From Flavobacterium psychrophilum (GTDB taxonomy: Bacteria > Bacteroidota > Bacteroidia > Flavobacteriales > Flavobacteriaceae), in the NCBI GenBank assembly GCA_001708385.1, contig CP012388.1:2356001-2420000 (forward strand): DNA of 64,000 nt, written 5' to 3'. The stretch's first letter is position 1. Each line of letters starts with the position of its first letter. Of this stretch, positions 52,680 through 59,776 are shown in pieces. The translations under genes and the position numbers were made by a program. The notes below the pieces were generated by a model. The model saw only the letters and a program-made list of their open reading frames with translations, was not told where the DNA came from and made no database searches.

Positions 52680-53219
52680 ATGGCACTCATGAAACCCTTT
52701 AACCTGAACAAATGGATAGACGATAACCGCCATCTTTTAAAACCACCGGTAGGTAACAAAAATATTTATCCATTGTCAGACAATTACATTGTAATGGTTG
52801 TTGCAGGGCCTAATGCCCGTAAAGATTACCATTATAATGAAACGGAAGAGCTGTTTTATCAGTTAGAGGGCAGCATTAAAGTTATTGTTCAGGATGAAGG
52901 TGAACGTAAGGAAATGGAACTGCATGCCGGAGATATGTATCTGCATCCGGGTAAAGTGCCACACAGCCCGGTAAGAAGCGAGGGGTCAATTGGCCTTGTG
53001 ATAGAAAGGGTACGTGCAGGCCGTGGATTTACAGATGGTTTGCTATGGTTCTGCGAAAACTGTAACAACAAATTGCACGAAGTATATTTTGAACTTCATG
53101 ATATAGAAAAAGACTTTTTACCTCACTTTAAGCACTTCTATAACTCGGAAGATTTGCGTACCTGCAATAAGTGCGGACACGTTTTGGAAGCTGACGCGCG
53201 CTTTGTAGAGAAAAAATAA
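52680..53219 (+). CDS. 3-hydroxyanthranilate 3,4-dioxygenase
   Basis: A 179-residue cupin dioxygenase that opens the ring of 3-hydroxyanthranilate on the route from tryptophan to quinolinate and NAD. All residues keep the numbering of the Cupriavidus enzyme: metal ligands H51, E57 and H95, substrate Arg R47 and R99, and the second-iron Cys C125, C128, C162 and C165. This supports the ATG at 52680 as the start. The active site is complete. No other kynurenine-pathway gene is in the window. Confidence 0.95.
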   Translation: MALMKPFNLNKWIDDNRHLLKPPVGNKNIYPLSDNYIVMVVAGPNARKDYHYNETEELFYQLEGSIKVIVQDEGERKEMELHAGDMYLHPGKVPHSPVRSEGSIGLVIERVRAGRGFTDGLLWFCENCNNKLHEVYFELHDIEKDFLPHFKHFYNSEDLRTCNKCGHVLEADARFVEKK

Positions 53220-53253
53220 ATAGGCTTTTAACAGCTAATAGAATCATAAGCAG

Positions 53254-53261
53254 TACCTTTG
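53254..53261 (+). promoter_or_regulatory. corA leader -7 promoter element
   Basis: TACCTTTG, an exact TAnnTTTG match, 21 bases before the leader-peptide ATG (53283). The -33 element is weak. Confidence 0.55.
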
Positions 53262-53282
53262 CACCAAATTTTAAAACAACTA

Positions 53283-53324
53283 ATGGACGATTATCATCAT
53301 CGGGAATTAATTAATTTACGATAG
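53283..53324 (+). CDS. 13-residue leader peptide (uORF) of corA
   Basis: ATG to TAG encodes MDDYHHRELINLR. It lies directly after the predicted transcription start and 49 bases before the corA ATG. Its stop codon (53322-53324) lies within the first arm of hairpin A (53321-53328). Translation to the stop would cover that arm. I do not know this peptide from any named family, and a real uORF rests on its position and the RNA fold, not on homology. Confidence 0.55.
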   Translation: MDDYHHRELINLR

Positions 53325-53370
53325 GGAACCTGCCCTGGTGCATTCCCTATTGTCTAACATTTGGAATGCA
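53321..53370 (+). promoter_or_regulatory. Two mutually exclusive hairpins before corA
   Basis: Hairpin A pairs ATAGGGAA (53321-53328) with TTCCCTAT (53343-53350), extended inside by TGC/GCA across a CC bulge. Hairpin B pairs TGCATTCC (53339-53346) with GGAATGCA (53363-53370), plus a G-U pair, and ends 3 bases before the corA ATG (53374). They share bases 53343-53346, so only one can form. B would cover the start region and A would leave it open. Confidence 0.55.
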
Positions 53371-53373
53371 TTT

Positions 53374-54303
53374 ATGATTACGTACTACAAAAACAACGCT
53401 ACCGGCATTGCGGAGGCTGCTACTCACGCTGAATCTATTTGGATTAGTGCCGTAAACCCAACAGACATCGAAAAACGCAGGCTTCTTGAAGAATTCAGGA
53501 TACCTGAAGCTTTTTACAACGATATTGAAGATATAGACGAACGCCCCCGTATTGAGTTTGAAAACGGATGGTGCCTTATCATTGTAAGGATTCCGTTTAA
53601 AAGCGACGACCTGAAGTTGCCGTATACTACTGCGCCTTTGGGTGTAATTTTTAATGAAAACGTTTGTGTATCGCTCTGCTTTGTTGAAAATGAACTAATA
53701 GACGATTTTATTACCTATTCTCAACGCAAGAATATTAATGTAGGCGATAACTTTGCTTTGGTATTCAGGCTATTGCTTTCATCAAGTATCTGGTTCCAGA
53801 AATACCTTAAGCAGATAAATCTGGGCATTAAATATGCCGAAAGCAATCTTGAGAAATCGGTGCGTAATGAAGACCTTCAGGCACTTTTTAGAATGGAGAA
53901 ATGCCTGGAATATTTTATTACATCGCTAAAGGGTAATGAACTGCTCTTTTACCGCATTAAAAACCTCAAAACACATAAAGACTTATTTGATCCTGAGATG
54001 GTAGAAGATGTTGAAATCGAGATCAAACAGGCACAGGACACGACCAATATTTACAGCAACATCCTTACTGGAATGATGGATGCTTATGCATCTGTAATTT
54101 CTAACAACCTGAATGTGGTTATGAAAAGGCTTACGTCGATATCATTAATATTAATGATACCTACACTTGTTGCCAGTTTATATGGAATGAACGTGCCCAA
54201 TTCGTTGCAGGATAATCCGTACGGATTCCCAATCGTGGTTTGCATGTCTTTACTCCTGTCTTTTATAGGGGTGGTAATGTTCAGGAAAAAGAATTTGTTC
54301 TAG
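53374..54303 (+). CDS. corA: CorA family divalent-cation transporter
   Basis: A 309-residue CorA-type channel. A large cytoplasmic N-terminal domain with long helices is followed by two C-terminal membrane helices (about 253-275 and 284-303). The selectivity motif is YGMN (GMN 271-273), with the usual periplasmic loop after it. It imports Mg2+ and perhaps Co2+ or Ni2+. The ATG at 53374 is chosen because it gives the family N-terminus; a GTG at 53338 in the same frame lies inside the hairpins. Regulation by the upstream uORF and hairpins is proposed in the findings. Confidence 0.9.
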   Translation: MITYYKNNATGIAEAATHAESIWISAVNPTDIEKRRLLEEFRIPEAFYNDIEDIDERPRIEFENGWCLIIVRIPFKSDDLKLPYTTAPLGVIFNENVCVSLCFVENELIDDFITYSQRKNINVGDNFALVFRLLLSSSIWFQKYLKQINLGIKYAESNLEKSVRNEDLQALFRMEKCLEYFITSLKGNELLFYRIKNLKTHKDLFDPEMVEDVEIEIKQAQDTTNIYSNILTGMMDAYASVISNNLNVVMKRLTSISLILMIPTLVASLYGMNVPNSLQDNPYGFPIVVCMSLLLSFIGVVMFRKKNLF

Positions 54304-54442
54304 GCTATTATCAAATTATTGAACACAACCTTTTATCTTTAACGAATCATTCATTTAAAATTAATTTAAAGGGATATAAATTACGGATTAGGCAAAATTC
54401 AATACATTTGTAAAATATAACAATTTTTAATAGAAAAGTTAA

Positions 54443-55990
54443 ATGGCAACACTTACTGACCAGTTCGGCATTCAGGAGGCCTTATCAAAATTAGGCATTA
54501 AAGACATTAACGATGGTACATCAACCGGAAGCAACTCGTTTGCCAATGGTAATATTATAGAATCATACTCGCCGGTAGATGGTACGCTTATTGCAAAAGT
54601 AAAAGCATCTACCGCAGCAGATTATCAGGCAGCTATGGCAAAAGCCCAAGAAGCTTTTAAAACATGGAGACTTGTTCCTGCGCCCAAAAGAGGTGAAATT
54701 GTTCGCCAAATGGGCGATGAGCTTCGCAAAAATAAAGAAGCATTAGGCCAGCTTGTTTCTTACGAAATGGGTAAAAGCCTTCAGGAAGGTTTAGGAGAAG
54801 TTCAGGAAATGATTGATATCTGTGACTTTGCAGTGGGTCTTTCACGCCAGTTATACGGACTTACAATGCACAGCGAAAGGCCAATGCACAGAATGTATGA
54901 GCAATGGCACCCGTTTGGTGTTGTAGGTATTATTTCGGCATTTAACTTCCCTGTTGCAGTATGGAGCTGGAATTCTATGCTGGCTTGGGTTTGTGGTGAT
55001 GTTTGTGTCTGGAAGCCAAGCTCTAAAACGCCGCTATGTGGTATTGCATGCCAAAACATTATAAGGACTGTTCTTGAAAGAAACGATATTCCTGAAGGCG
55101 TTAGCTGTCTTGTTACAGGTAATGAATCGGGCGATTTAATAAACAACGACAAACGTATTCCGCTTGTATCGTTTACAGGTTCTACACGTATAGGACGCCA
55201 CGTATCTAAAACCGTTGCAGAGCGTTTTGGTAATACTATCCTTGAGTTAGGTGGTAACAATGCTATCATTGTTTCAGAACATGCAGATATCAGCATGGTA
55301 TTGGTGGGTGCTGTATTTGGTGCAGTAGGTACTGCGGGTCAGCGTTGTACATCTACAAGACGTTTAATTATCCACGAAAGTGTTTACGATAAAACGGTTG
55401 AAGTGCTTAAGAGCGCGTACAGCCAGCTAAAAATTGGTAACCCTCTTGACAGCAACAACCACGTTGGGCCGCTTATCGACAAAGGTGCGGTAAACGATTA
55501 CCTTAACGCTATTGAAAAGGCGAAAAAAGAAGGTGGAAAAATTATTGTTGAAGGCGGTGTTGTTGAAGGCGATGGCTACGAAAGCGGATGCTACGTTAAG
55601 CCTTGTATAGTTGAAGCAGAAAATCATTTCGATATTGTACAGGAAGAGACATTTGCTCCGATATTATATATTATGAAATACAACACTATTGAAGAAGCTA
55701 TTGCACTACAAAATGGTGTACCTCAGGGACTTTCTTCTTCTATTTTTACCAACAACATGAGGGAAATGGAATTATTCCTTTCTCAGGCAGGGTCAGATTG
55801 TGGTATCGCTAACGTGAACATAGGAACATCGGGTGCTGAAATTGGTGGCGCTTTTGGTGGTGAAAAAGAAACAGGCGGAGGCCGCGAAAGTGGATCTGAT
55901 GCATGGAAAGCATACATGAGAAGGCAGACAAACACTATTAACTACGGTACACAATTGCCATTGGCACAAGGTATCAAATTCGATCTGTAA
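54443..55990 (+). CDS. ALDH7-type aldehyde dehydrogenase (L-piperidine-6-carboxylate/aminoadipate semialdehyde)
   Basis: A 515-residue NAD-dependent aldehyde dehydrogenase of the ALDH7 (antiquitin) type. The catalytic set is N168 (SAFNFP), E268 (LELGGNN) and C302 (GQRCTSTRR). The C-terminal [18 protein letters not shown] is the ALDH7 signature, which separates it from ALDH8 (aminomuconate) enzymes. It oxidizes alpha-aminoadipic semialdehyde in lysine degradation in known members. It is preceded by a 139-base gap after corA and ends at a terminator, so it is probably a single-gene unit. Confidence 0.9.
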   Translation: MATLTDQFGIQEALSKLGIKDINDGTSTGSNSFANGNIIESYSPVDGTLIAKVKASTAADYQAAMAKAQEAFKTWRLVPAPKRGEIVRQMGDELRKNKEALGQLVSYEMGKSLQEGLGEVQEMIDICDFAVGLSRQLYGLTMHSERPMHRMYEQWHPFGVVGIISAFNFPVAVWSWNSMLAWVCGDVCVWKPSSKTPLCGIACQNIIRTVLERNDIPEGVSCLVTGNESGDLINNDKRIPLVSFTGSTRIGRHVSKTVAERFGNTILELGGNNAIIVSEHADISMVLVGAVFGAVGTAGQRCTSTRRLIIHESVYDKTVEVLKSAYSQLKIGNPLDSNNHVGPLIDKGAVNDYLNAIEKAKKEGGKIIVEGGVVEGDGYESGCYVKPCIVEAENHFDIVQEETFAPILYIMKYNTIEEAIALQNGVPQGLSSSIFTNNMREMELFLSQAGSDCGIANVNIGTSGAEIGGAFGGEKETGGGRESGSDAWKAYMRRQTNTINYGTQLPLAQGIKFDL

Positions 55991-56019
55991 TCTACAAATT
56001 ATAAGGTTTTTATAAATGG

Positions 56020-56046
56020 AAAGGCTGTCGAATGACAGCCTTTTTT
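56020..56046 (+). terminator. Terminator of the aldehyde dehydrogenase gene
   Basis: A 10-bp stem AAAGGCTGTC/GACAGCCTTT (56020-56029 with 56034-56043) with a GAAT loop and a T-run. Confidence 0.88.
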
Positions 56047-56077
56047 ATTTTCTACGTATTTGCTATTGGGTTTGAGT

Positions 56078-56100
56078 CTTCCCCTCCTTTGGAGGGGAAG
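56078..56100. repeat. Short perfect hairpin in the ALDH7-egtD gap
   Basis: CTTCCCCTCC-TTT-GGAGGGGAAG: perfect 10-bp arms. It is unusually GC-rich for this DNA and lacks a T-run, so it is probably not a terminator. It looks like a small dispersed repeat of the kind seen in Flavobacterium genomes. The 3' part of the gap (56148-56180) is a low-complexity AACC-rich stretch. Confidence 0.5.
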
Positions 56101-56179
56101 ATATTTACGTGAAAATCTTTGTAAGTAATTATCAATCACACATGGTTTAACTCGTAACCTGCAACCTAATAACCCGTAA

Positions 56180-57133
56180 CTATTTAACCCACAAACTATC
56201 GGTAAAATAGTGTTTGCAGTCTAAAAAGTTATGTTTTGCGGTAAATCCTGCTGCTTTAGCAAGATCGTCAATTTCGGTAAAGCTATATTTTTTGGAAAGT
56301 TCTGTCCATATTAGCTCATCCCTTTCAAAGTGAAAAGTAGTGTTAAGCACAGTACTGTGAAAATGCTGTTTTTTAAGGCTGACAAGGTAACTGTTCACCT
56401 CGCCGGTTTGCGGGTCGTAATCGCAGTAAAAATCGAATTGATCCAAATGTATATCGGCATCCAGCTCACGGTTTATGCGTTCTAAAAGGTTCATGTTAAA
56501 AGCACGGGTAATACCATGCGGGTCGTCATACGCTTTCTGAATAACACGCGGATTCTTTTGCAGGTCCATTCCCATAAGCAGCATATCGCCTTTTTTCATT
56601 CCGGCATTGAATTTTTTAAGCAGGGCAAGGGCATCTTCTTTTTTATAGTTGCCTATGTTGCCGCCCAAAAAAAGAAATAGGTTGGGTGTTTTACTGCCCT
56701 GAAGCGTATCTAGCACCTCAAAATAATCTCCCGTACGCGGTTCGATATTCAGTTCCGGTAAAGCTGTTTTCATGTTTCGCTTTAGCGTATCGTTGGCTTC
56801 CTGCGAAATATCAATGGGTATGTATGTAAAGTCGGCACCTTTGGTAAGAAATGCTTTTAACAGCTGACGGGTTTTGCTGCCATCGCCACTGCCAAATTCT
56901 ACAATATTGAATTTACCTTTCAGGTTTATAGTGTCATAAATAGTACCCGATTGCTGCGACAGAATCTCAAATTCGCAGGCAGTGGGGTAATATTCGGGCA
57001 TTTGCATGATCTGAACAAAAATGCGGCTGCCGTTATCGTCATAAAAATATTTAGAGGATAAATGCTTTTGTTTTGCCGTAAGTCCTTCTAAAACATCTTC
57101 AGCAAAGGGGCTATGTACTGTCGTTGTGTTCAT
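56180..57133 (-). CDS. egtD: L-histidine N-alpha-methyltransferase
   Basis: A 317-residue EgtD that trimethylates histidine to hercynine with S-adenosylmethionine. The SAM motif is EFGSGDGSKT (GSGDGSKT 81-88), with PEYYPTACE upstream and GGNIGNY downstream, as in the family. It is downstream of egtB with a 3-base gap, so the two are co-transcribed. Length and motifs are normal. Confidence 0.94.
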   Translation of the reverse strand: MNTTTVHSPFAEDVLEGLTAKQKHLSSKYFYDDNGSRIFVQIMQMPEYYPTACEFEILSQQSGTIYDTINLKGKFNIVEFGSGDGSKTRQLLKAFLTKGADFTYIPIDISQEANDTLKRNMKTALPELNIEPRTGDYFEVLDTLQGSKTPNLFLFLGGNIGNYKKEDALALLKKFNAGMKKGDMLLMGMDLQKNPRVIQKAYDDPHGITRAFNMNLLERINRELDADIHLDQFDFYCDYDPQTGEVNSYLVSLKKQHFHSTVLNTTFHFERDELIWTELSKKYSFTEIDDLAKAAGFTAKHNFLDCKHYFTDSLWVK

Positions 57134-57136
57134 AAA

Positions 57137-58291
57137 TTATCGTTTTACAAGACGAATGCCGTTAAATTGCCAGCGTTCCTCAGGATGAAAAAAGTTTCGG
57201 TATGTTTTTCGGCTATGGCCTTCGGGTGTAGCACACGATGCACCGCGCAACACCATTTGGTTCACCATAAATTTGCCGTTATATTCGCCTACGGCACCAT
57301 CGGGTTTAGAAAAACCGGGATAGGGCAGGTAGGCACTGTGTGTCCATTCCCATCGTCGTCCCCAGTTAAGCTGGGTGGAGGCAACTTCCCATTCGGCTTC
57401 GGTGGGCAGGCGCATTTTTTTCCATTCGGCAAATGCCAAAGCTTCATAAAAGCTAATGTGTGTAAGCATAGCTTCCGGGTTTATATCCTGCACGCCGGAT
57501 AGTGTGAAGTGCTGCCATCCCGTTTCGGCCTTGTGCCAGTATAAGGGAGCCGTTATATTGTTTTGATTCACCCAACTCCAGCCTTCGTCCAGCCATAAGT
57601 TAAAATCGGTGTAGCCGCCAGCGTTGATAAAATCGATAAACTCACCGTTCGTGACAAGTGTTTTGGCAATCTCAAAAGTATTGAGGTATACCTTATGCCT
57701 GTTGTGTTCATTATCAAAGCTAAATCCCTCACCCGTATACCCAATTTCGTAAACCCCTTCATCGACGGTTACAAAGCCATCTTCAGAATTAAGCTGGTTT
57801 TCCCATGCAATATCTTCACTGTATACAGGTGATATAGGGTTGCAGGAAAAGATGTATTTAATATCGGTAAGCAGTAACTCCTGGTGTTGCTGTTCGTGGT
57901 TCAAACCAAGCTCAACAAGGTTATGAATATCGTGCTGTTCGGCTTTCATTTGAAGCAGCAGTTCCATATGCATGTCTACATACTGCCGATACTCAATAAC
58001 CTGCGAAGTTGCAGGGCGGGTTAAGGCTCCTCTGTTATTGCGAAGTACCCTTTTGCCTACATTGTTGTAGTAACTATTGAATAAAAAGCTAAAATCATCA
58101 TTAAATACCGCATAGCCCGGCAGGTGTTCTTTAAGGATAAACTCCTCAAAAAACCATGAGGTATGTGCAAGGTGCCATTTGGGCGGACTCACAAAGGGTT
58201 CCGGTTGCGGCACATGATCTTCGGGCTGCAACAGGCTGCAAATCTGCTCGGTGTGCCTACGTGTTTTGTGGTATTTATCTAAAATCGTCAT
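57137..58291 (-). CDS. egtB: Ergothioneine sulfoxide synthase EgtB
   Basis: A 384-residue non-heme iron enzyme that joins a sulfur donor (cysteine or gamma-glutamylcysteine) to hercynine. The N-terminal DinB-like domain carries iron ligands in WHLAH (39-43) and H132-x3-H136-x-E138 (NHEQQHQE); the C-terminal FGE-sulfatase domain has LPTEAEWE and GIRLVKR. It is first of the egtB-egtD pair. egtA, egtC and egtE are not in the window. Confidence 0.93.
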   Translation of the reverse strand: MTILDKYHKTRRHTEQICSLLQPEDHVPQPEPFVSPPKWHLAHTSWFFEEFILKEHLPGYAVFNDDFSFLFNSYYNNVGKRVLRNNRGALTRPATSQVIEYRQYVDMHMELLLQMKAEQHDIHNLVELGLNHEQQHQELLLTDIKYIFSCNPISPVYSEDIAWENQLNSEDGFVTVDEGVYEIGYTGEGFSFDNEHNRHKVYLNTFEIAKTLVTNGEFIDFINAGGYTDFNLWLDEGWSWVNQNNITAPLYWHKAETGWQHFTLSGVQDINPEAMLTHISFYEALAFAEWKKMRLPTEAEWEVASTQLNWGRRWEWTHSAYLPYPGFSKPDGAVGEYNGKFMVNQMVLRGASCATPEGHSRKTYRNFFHPEERWQFNGIRLVKR

Positions 58292-58485
58292 TTGTTGTTT
58301 GTTGTTACTACTAATTTACGAATAATTGGAACCCGCTTTAGATTTTTATAATCATGTTTAACTTAATACTAACATTTGTTTTAAGTAACTATGTTTATGG
58401 CTTACGGACTATGGATTTCAACCTATCTAACTATATTTTAGAAAAAAATATTGATTGATATTCAGCGTATTTATTGAGATTGTAG

Positions 58486-58748
58486 CTAAAAACTGAATTT
58501 AAGGTACTGCTTTGCACAAAAAAAGTCATTAAGCTTAACAAACTGGAAGAAGCGTTAAAAATTATAGAGGCTTCTCACAGGGTACTGGGCACAGATACTT
58601 TTGTAATGGCTTATTTTAAGGGGTTCCTGTATGAGAAGTGTGAAATGTACAGCACTGCGGCAGACTATTACAAAGAGGCTAAAAAGTGTCGCTTTACAAT
58701 TATTTTTGTGACACCATGAATGAAAAAGAGCTATTGATAAAAGTCTAA
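58486..58748 (+). pseudogene. Decayed TPR-protein fragment
   Basis: The 590-base gap 58292-58881 has no intact gene, but the plus frame from 58486 is open without a start codon and reads like TPR helices (KLNKLEEALKIIEASHR, then YSTAADYYKEAKK). It meets a stop at TGA (58717-58719) while another frame continues (NYFCDTMNEKELLIKV) to TAA at 58746-58748, as after a frameshift. It is probably the remnant of a larger tetratricopeptide gene. A terminator follows. Confidence 0.4.
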
Positions 58749-58790
58749 AAAGAAAGATAGGGAAAAGAAAAAAGAGAAAGCTTCCTGATG

Positions 58791-58818
58791 AAAAATGCCG
58801 CCTTTAGGCGGCATTTTT
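58791..58818. terminator. Bidirectional terminator
   Basis: A perfect 12-bp stem AAAAATGCCGCC/GGCGGCATTTTT (58791-58802 with 58807-58818) with a TTTA loop. It closes the minus-strand phosphatase gene and the plus-strand remnant. Confidence 0.88.
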
Positions 58819-58881
58819 ATATTTTTAGCGGTAGAGGTTTACCCTTCATTGAGACTGTAAACTGACCACTGAATGTGTAAA

Positions 58882-59610
58882 TTAGTTCCTCCCGTTTTCG
58901 TCGGGGTATAAAGTATAGGCGGGGTCGCTCTGCCAAAATTCTTTAGTGTCAATATCCATAATGGTAACGGGGCCTTTAAAAGCGGCTCCTGTATCAACAT
59001 TCCAAACGTTAGCACGGTTTATAGGTACGGTTTCACCAATGCGGGTTACCGGTGTATGGCCTATAAAAATCTCTTTGTATAGCGTCAGTCTCTTAGGGTA
59101 TTCGGGGTGGTTGCGGTCCATTGTTTTATCGAGTGACATTGCTGTTTCCCAAAGGGTTCTGTCCCAAAAAAACATGCGTGTAAAATATTCATGCTTTATG
59201 CCGTTAAGGCTGGTAAACCCTGCGTGTACAAAGAGGCGGTTGTTGTCATCCAGAAAATAATCGGTAAGGCTTTCCAGAAAAAGAATATGCATTTTTTTCC
59301 GGTCTTCCGACAGGTGCTTATAAGCTTCTGTGGTACTTCTTCCGCCATGAAAAAACCATTCTTCGGTATACGTCCCGTCTCTTAACCAATCCAGGAATAA
59401 ATCGTCGTGATTGCCCCGGATGTAGATACAATGATGTGTTTGTTTAAGATCGATTAAAAAATCTAAAACTTCCGGCGACTGTCCCCATCCGTCAACATAA
59501 TCGCCTAAAAATATAAGTTTATCTGCCGGAGTAACTGCGGCACGTTCCAGTAGTTGTAGTACGGCTTTATAGCTTCCGTGGATATCTCCTATTACAAATG
59601 TCCTGCTCAT
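58882..59610 (-). CDS. PPP-type metallophosphoesterase
   Basis: A 242-residue phosphatase of the PP1/ApaH superfamily. It has the full metal motif series: GDIHG (8-12), GDYVDG (36-41), GNHD (66-69), HAGF and GHTPV. It may be a protein Ser/Thr phosphatase or a dinucleotide (Ap4A-type) hydrolase; the sequence does not decide. It has no signal peptide and is a single gene with a terminator. Confidence 0.9.
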   Translation of the reverse strand: MSRTFVIGDIHGSYKAVLQLLERAAVTPADKLIFLGDYVDGWGQSPEVLDFLIDLKQTHHCIYIRGNHDDLFLDWLRDGTYTEEWFFHGGRSTTEAYKHLSEDRKKMHILFLESLTDYFLDDNNRLFVHAGFTSLNGIKHEYFTRMFFWDRTLWETAMSLDKTMDRNHPEYPKRLTLYKEIFIGHTPVTRIGETVPINRANVWNVDTGAAFKGPVTIMDIDTKEFWQSDPAYTLYPDENGRN

Positions 59611-59776
59611 ATTACAAGTTTACGAAATTTTTAAACGCTTCAGATGCGGATGAACTTTAGAAGCGATAAATAGCATTTTATCTGAAAATTTACAAATATT
59701 AAAGTAATTGTATGTGTGTTTTGTTAATGGTTTTAAATAATCATTAATTTTAATCCATCAATCCAACCTTAATTAT

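Noticed and set aside
53262..53373. A classical M-box or ykkC/NiCo-type riboswitch ahead of corA
   Set aside because: The leader is only about 110 nt, too short for an M-box, and lacks its conserved segments; a uORF with two hairpins explains it better.
54802..55296. A minus-strand frame inside the ALDH7 gene
   Set aside because: It overlaps the conserved catalytic region of a clear enzyme gene and has no independent support.
56148..56180. The AACC-rich stretch before egtD's stop as a third copy of the suf inverted-repeat arm
   Set aside because: It shares only base composition with those arms; there is no inverted partner nearby and no GTTGC inner end.
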